A stretch of DNA of 64,000 bases, from the NCBI RefSeq assembly GCF_028389875.1, contig NC_084682.1:258001-322000 (forward strand), written 5' to 3'. Position numbers and translations under genes: made by a program. Of the stretch, positions 61,346-64,000 are shown piece after piece. The notes beneath the pieces are model-generated. The model saw only the letters and a list, made by a program, of their open reading frames with translations. It had not been told where the DNA came from and did no database searches. The stretch comes from Rhea pennata (taxonomy: Eukaryota; Chordata; Aves; Rheiformes; Rheidae). How positions within the stretch are numbered: the stretch's first letter is position 1; the number at the start of each line of letters is the position of its first letter.

Positions 61346-64000
61346 ATCCTACAGCACTTACGGGGCTTTTCTGCTGGGTTTCTTATTTTTTTTTAGAAAG
61401 ACTGCAGACATAGCTGTGAACAGAAGAGGTCTAGATTGGCACTCACCTTCCTTACCTGCTAATAACAGCTCCAGGGCTTAATCTTCCGCTTCCTGCTCAA
61501 TCTGCATTTCTGTTCATCTCACCATAATAATTAATTTATAAGCTGAGAAGTGACAGGTAATGTTTATTATGGAGATGACTTCCATGAACGAGCTCCCTGA
61601 AATAACCTCCACAGATTTGTAAGGAGCCTTACATTTGATAATTAATTATGCAAACCTACTTTAACATATCTTTAGGTAATCAGAACAAAAGAAGACAGTT
61701 GTCTTTGCTAATTATCATGAAAATTTACTTATGAATATTGTAATTTATGCACATTACTGTGTCTGCTGTCACTCAGGGCTGGAACAGCTTTAGGTGGTGT
61801 TCTTTTCCTCCCTGTCGTTGTAACACAGGGCTAATGAAAAGAGCAGAGTGGAAGCTGGGGGCTGCGCAGAATCATTTTGGATCACGTTTTCTTTTGTGTG
61901 ACTTCATGCTGCTTGGCTCTTTTGGGGACCAGCGTGCGTCATTTCAGGTACCCCGCAGAACCAGCTTCCCCTTGCTATTGCTACGATCGCAGCAGATGCT
62001 TACCTTCCTTTTCTCCTTTTCATCCTACTGTCCCATGGGAAGTCTTAATTGTGACACTAATTTGCAAGTAACATCAGAACAAAGGACGCCGTAACTGCCT
62101 ACGGGGTTTCACCAACAGGCGTAGCTACACTGACAAACAGTGCCGCAGAGCCGAGCGTTGGAAGTCCCTGCAGTGACACCCAGAGCTGAAGCAGCTTAAA
62201 TCACTACTGTTCCTTGCAGCCTGCAAGGATTTGCCAGGGCAAAGACAACGGGCTGTCTGCAGTGGTGGAACGAGAGGACAGGCAGGACTTCACCCCTAAA
62301 ACTCTCACTGAAATATTTCAGTCTTTAATATTGATTTAAGCACAGCTACTTAAAATACGACCTACTTTACAGCATCTTAGAGGAACTAGCTTTTCACACT
62401 TTCTACTGAAAACTCTTGTCACTGAGTTTTATTTGAGTGTATTTGCATCTTGTGCTGCAACAAAAAAAGCCTTCCCTGATGCATAGGAAATGCAAGACTG
62501 AATCTTTACTGAGCCATGGACTTGCTGCAGGCAAAACTCTGGCTTACTCACACAGTATGCTGTAAATCAAAATGTGTCTTTGTGTATAATTAAAGCAGCA
62601 GACTCTTTTAGAAGCAATGGACTCAAACGAGTTTCATCACGTGCAAGAAAAAATATAGATGTCTTCCTGATAAGTGCCGACCCCCACCTGTAACTAGGCA
62701 GGGAGCAAAGTGATTTATAAATTTGCAGCATCTCCCAGAGCATTGTCTTGATATTCCCGGGTTTATTAGCTACAAGTCCTCCGGCACAAAACGTAGCCTG
62801 CCTGCCTGCCTTCCCAGAGAGACTTCCCACCACCTGCTGCCTGTCTGGAGCAGAACCCAGGATCAGTGCCTGCGGTTAGGCAATATATTTAAAATTGCAT
62901 TTTCTTCTCAGGCTACTTTCTGGCATTGCTGCCTGTGTATCAGGGAGGGTGTGACTCTTAGCAAATAAGCCAGAAAAGAAATGGCACACAGAAATTCAAG
63001 TGCTGTGCTTGCTTATTAGTTTTGTTAAGATTAAGCCATGCCAGCATGTTTTTCCATTTTACTTTGAAAAAAAAAATCCATTTTCTGCTGCTTCCTAGAC
63101 TCCAGAGCCAAACCGCTAAAAGATGTCATGACTTAATTCAGAATTTTAAACCTGGAGGATGGAGAAATGGCTTCAATCTCCAAAGGACTGCTTGAATTTT
63201 CTGTTGTTTTTAAGTCTCCCTCCATTCTCTAGAAGCTGAAAACTAAGAAGAGTGACAAACCAGTAGAAATGCAAGAAACAATGCTGGTGCTTGATTTCAG
63301 AGCCTGACCTAAACCACCTTGATTGCTGTGAGCAAACCTGGTTTGTAGGTATTTGCAAGTACAGCCACCACCCTGTCCATAATATTTTACTGCTGCATAA
63401 TTAGGAGTAACAACTATGATGCCACTTCAGCTTTGTAGTTTGCCCTTTTAATTTTGTCTGTTGCTATGGTTGCAGGAAAGTATTGCAATCATTGCTGTTT
63501 ATATTGCAATCCAAGTTACATCAACAGAGATCTTGGAAACTAAACAATAAAAATCTGCCTTAACCATACACTGCATTTGTTTTTGTACATAATAGGTTGT
63601 TCACAATAATCAGGATTCTTCAAAATCTTTTCTTCCCAAAGCACTTGAAAAAATCTTTAAACTAAAGAGTTGTCAAATGATCATTTATTTTCAGTACATA
63701 CTTATCTGGTGCTCTTCACACAGCTGGACAATATATTTATCTTTTTCGCAGTTTCTTGAGTAGATCCTTGAAAGCAATTACTTTAATAACCTTTTTTTAT
63801 GTTGAAATATTTACTCTTTTCTACTTTTTACTTTGTACTAATCATAGTAGCATCTCAGGTCTAAAGTAATGCATCTTTTTGGCGTCCCTGAAGCGTAGGG
63901 CTCGGCCTGGTGCTGCCGGAGCTTGGGGCCGCCACGCACTCCAGTCGGGAGACCTGTGCTGAGACTCGGCTATCGCGTGGTGCATCTCTTCCTATAAAAC
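61346..64000. other. Right-end region, no gene supported
   Basis: No coding exon is supported. From about 61520 to 61760 the sequence is AT-rich with many TAATTA/ATTAAT homeodomain-type cores and an octamer-like TATGCAAAC. The rest shows only short open frames. GC content rises again in the last 120 bases (63890-63990), which may be the edge of another feature. Confidence 0.5.

Noticed and set aside
61747-62094. 115-codon plus-strand frame
   Set aside because: No domain or splice support; it overlaps the AT-rich regulatory-looking block.
1-64000. CRISPR arrays, bacterial operons, tRNA and rRNA genes, integrated virus copies
   Set aside because: None was seen. The window is animal nuclear DNA with spliced genes; no regularly spaced short repeats, cloverleaf sequences, or capsid, envelope or LTR features were recognised by reading.

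Overview
The window looks like bird (avian) nuclear DNA. The reasons are small genes with short introns, five GC/CpG-rich promoter islands, very few interspersed repeats, and a decayed CR1 LINE, the typical sauropsid retroposon. The gene order matches what I remember of human 17p13 (KIAA0753, TXNDC17, MED31, SLC13A5, XAF1). A non-avian sauropsid cannot be fully excluded. Splice junctions were read by eye from GT/AG sites, reading-frame continuity and remembered human proteins.

Layout. 1-650: CpG-island promoter; TXNDC17 runs rightward (367-2387). 4318-7754: MED31 runs leftward in four coding exons, with a CR1 fragment in its first intron. 7500-8040: CpG island shared head-to-head by MED31 and a three-exon gene for a single-domain rhodanese (8870-14234), which I do not recognise by name. 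14.5-28.7 kb: a long gene-poor stretch holding homopolymer runs, hairpins and old SINE traces. 29041-43425: SLC13A5, the sodium-coupled citrate transporter, leftward in 12 coding exons. Its first intron starts inside a GC-rich minisatellite. 43.7-48.8 kb: intergenic DNA with a group of MIR-like core-SINE remnants. 48.8-49.4 kb: CpG island, followed by XAF1 (49713-57463) in eight coding exons. 57.6-64 kb: no confident gene, but two exon-like open frames near 60.1-60.7 kb, a CpG island with six GGGGCC units at 61.05 kb, and an AT-rich block that resembles a regulatory element.

The genes alternate in strand, giving divergent promoter pairs (possibly KIAA0753/TXNDC17; MED31/rhodanese; SLC13A5/XAF1 about 6 kb apart) and convergent 3' ends (TXNDC17/MED31; rhodanese/SLC13A5). 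They do not form one pathway: cytosolic redox, Mediator transcription, sulfur transfer, citrate import and interferon-linked apoptosis control sit side by side. The most notable items are the rhodanese gene, which I do not remember at this position in human; the minisatellite against the SLC13A5 exon 1 donor; the GGGGCC run; a 26-bp perfect palindrome; interferon-response-like sites next to the XAF1 start codon; and the way the last XAF1 zinc finger is split over two exons.
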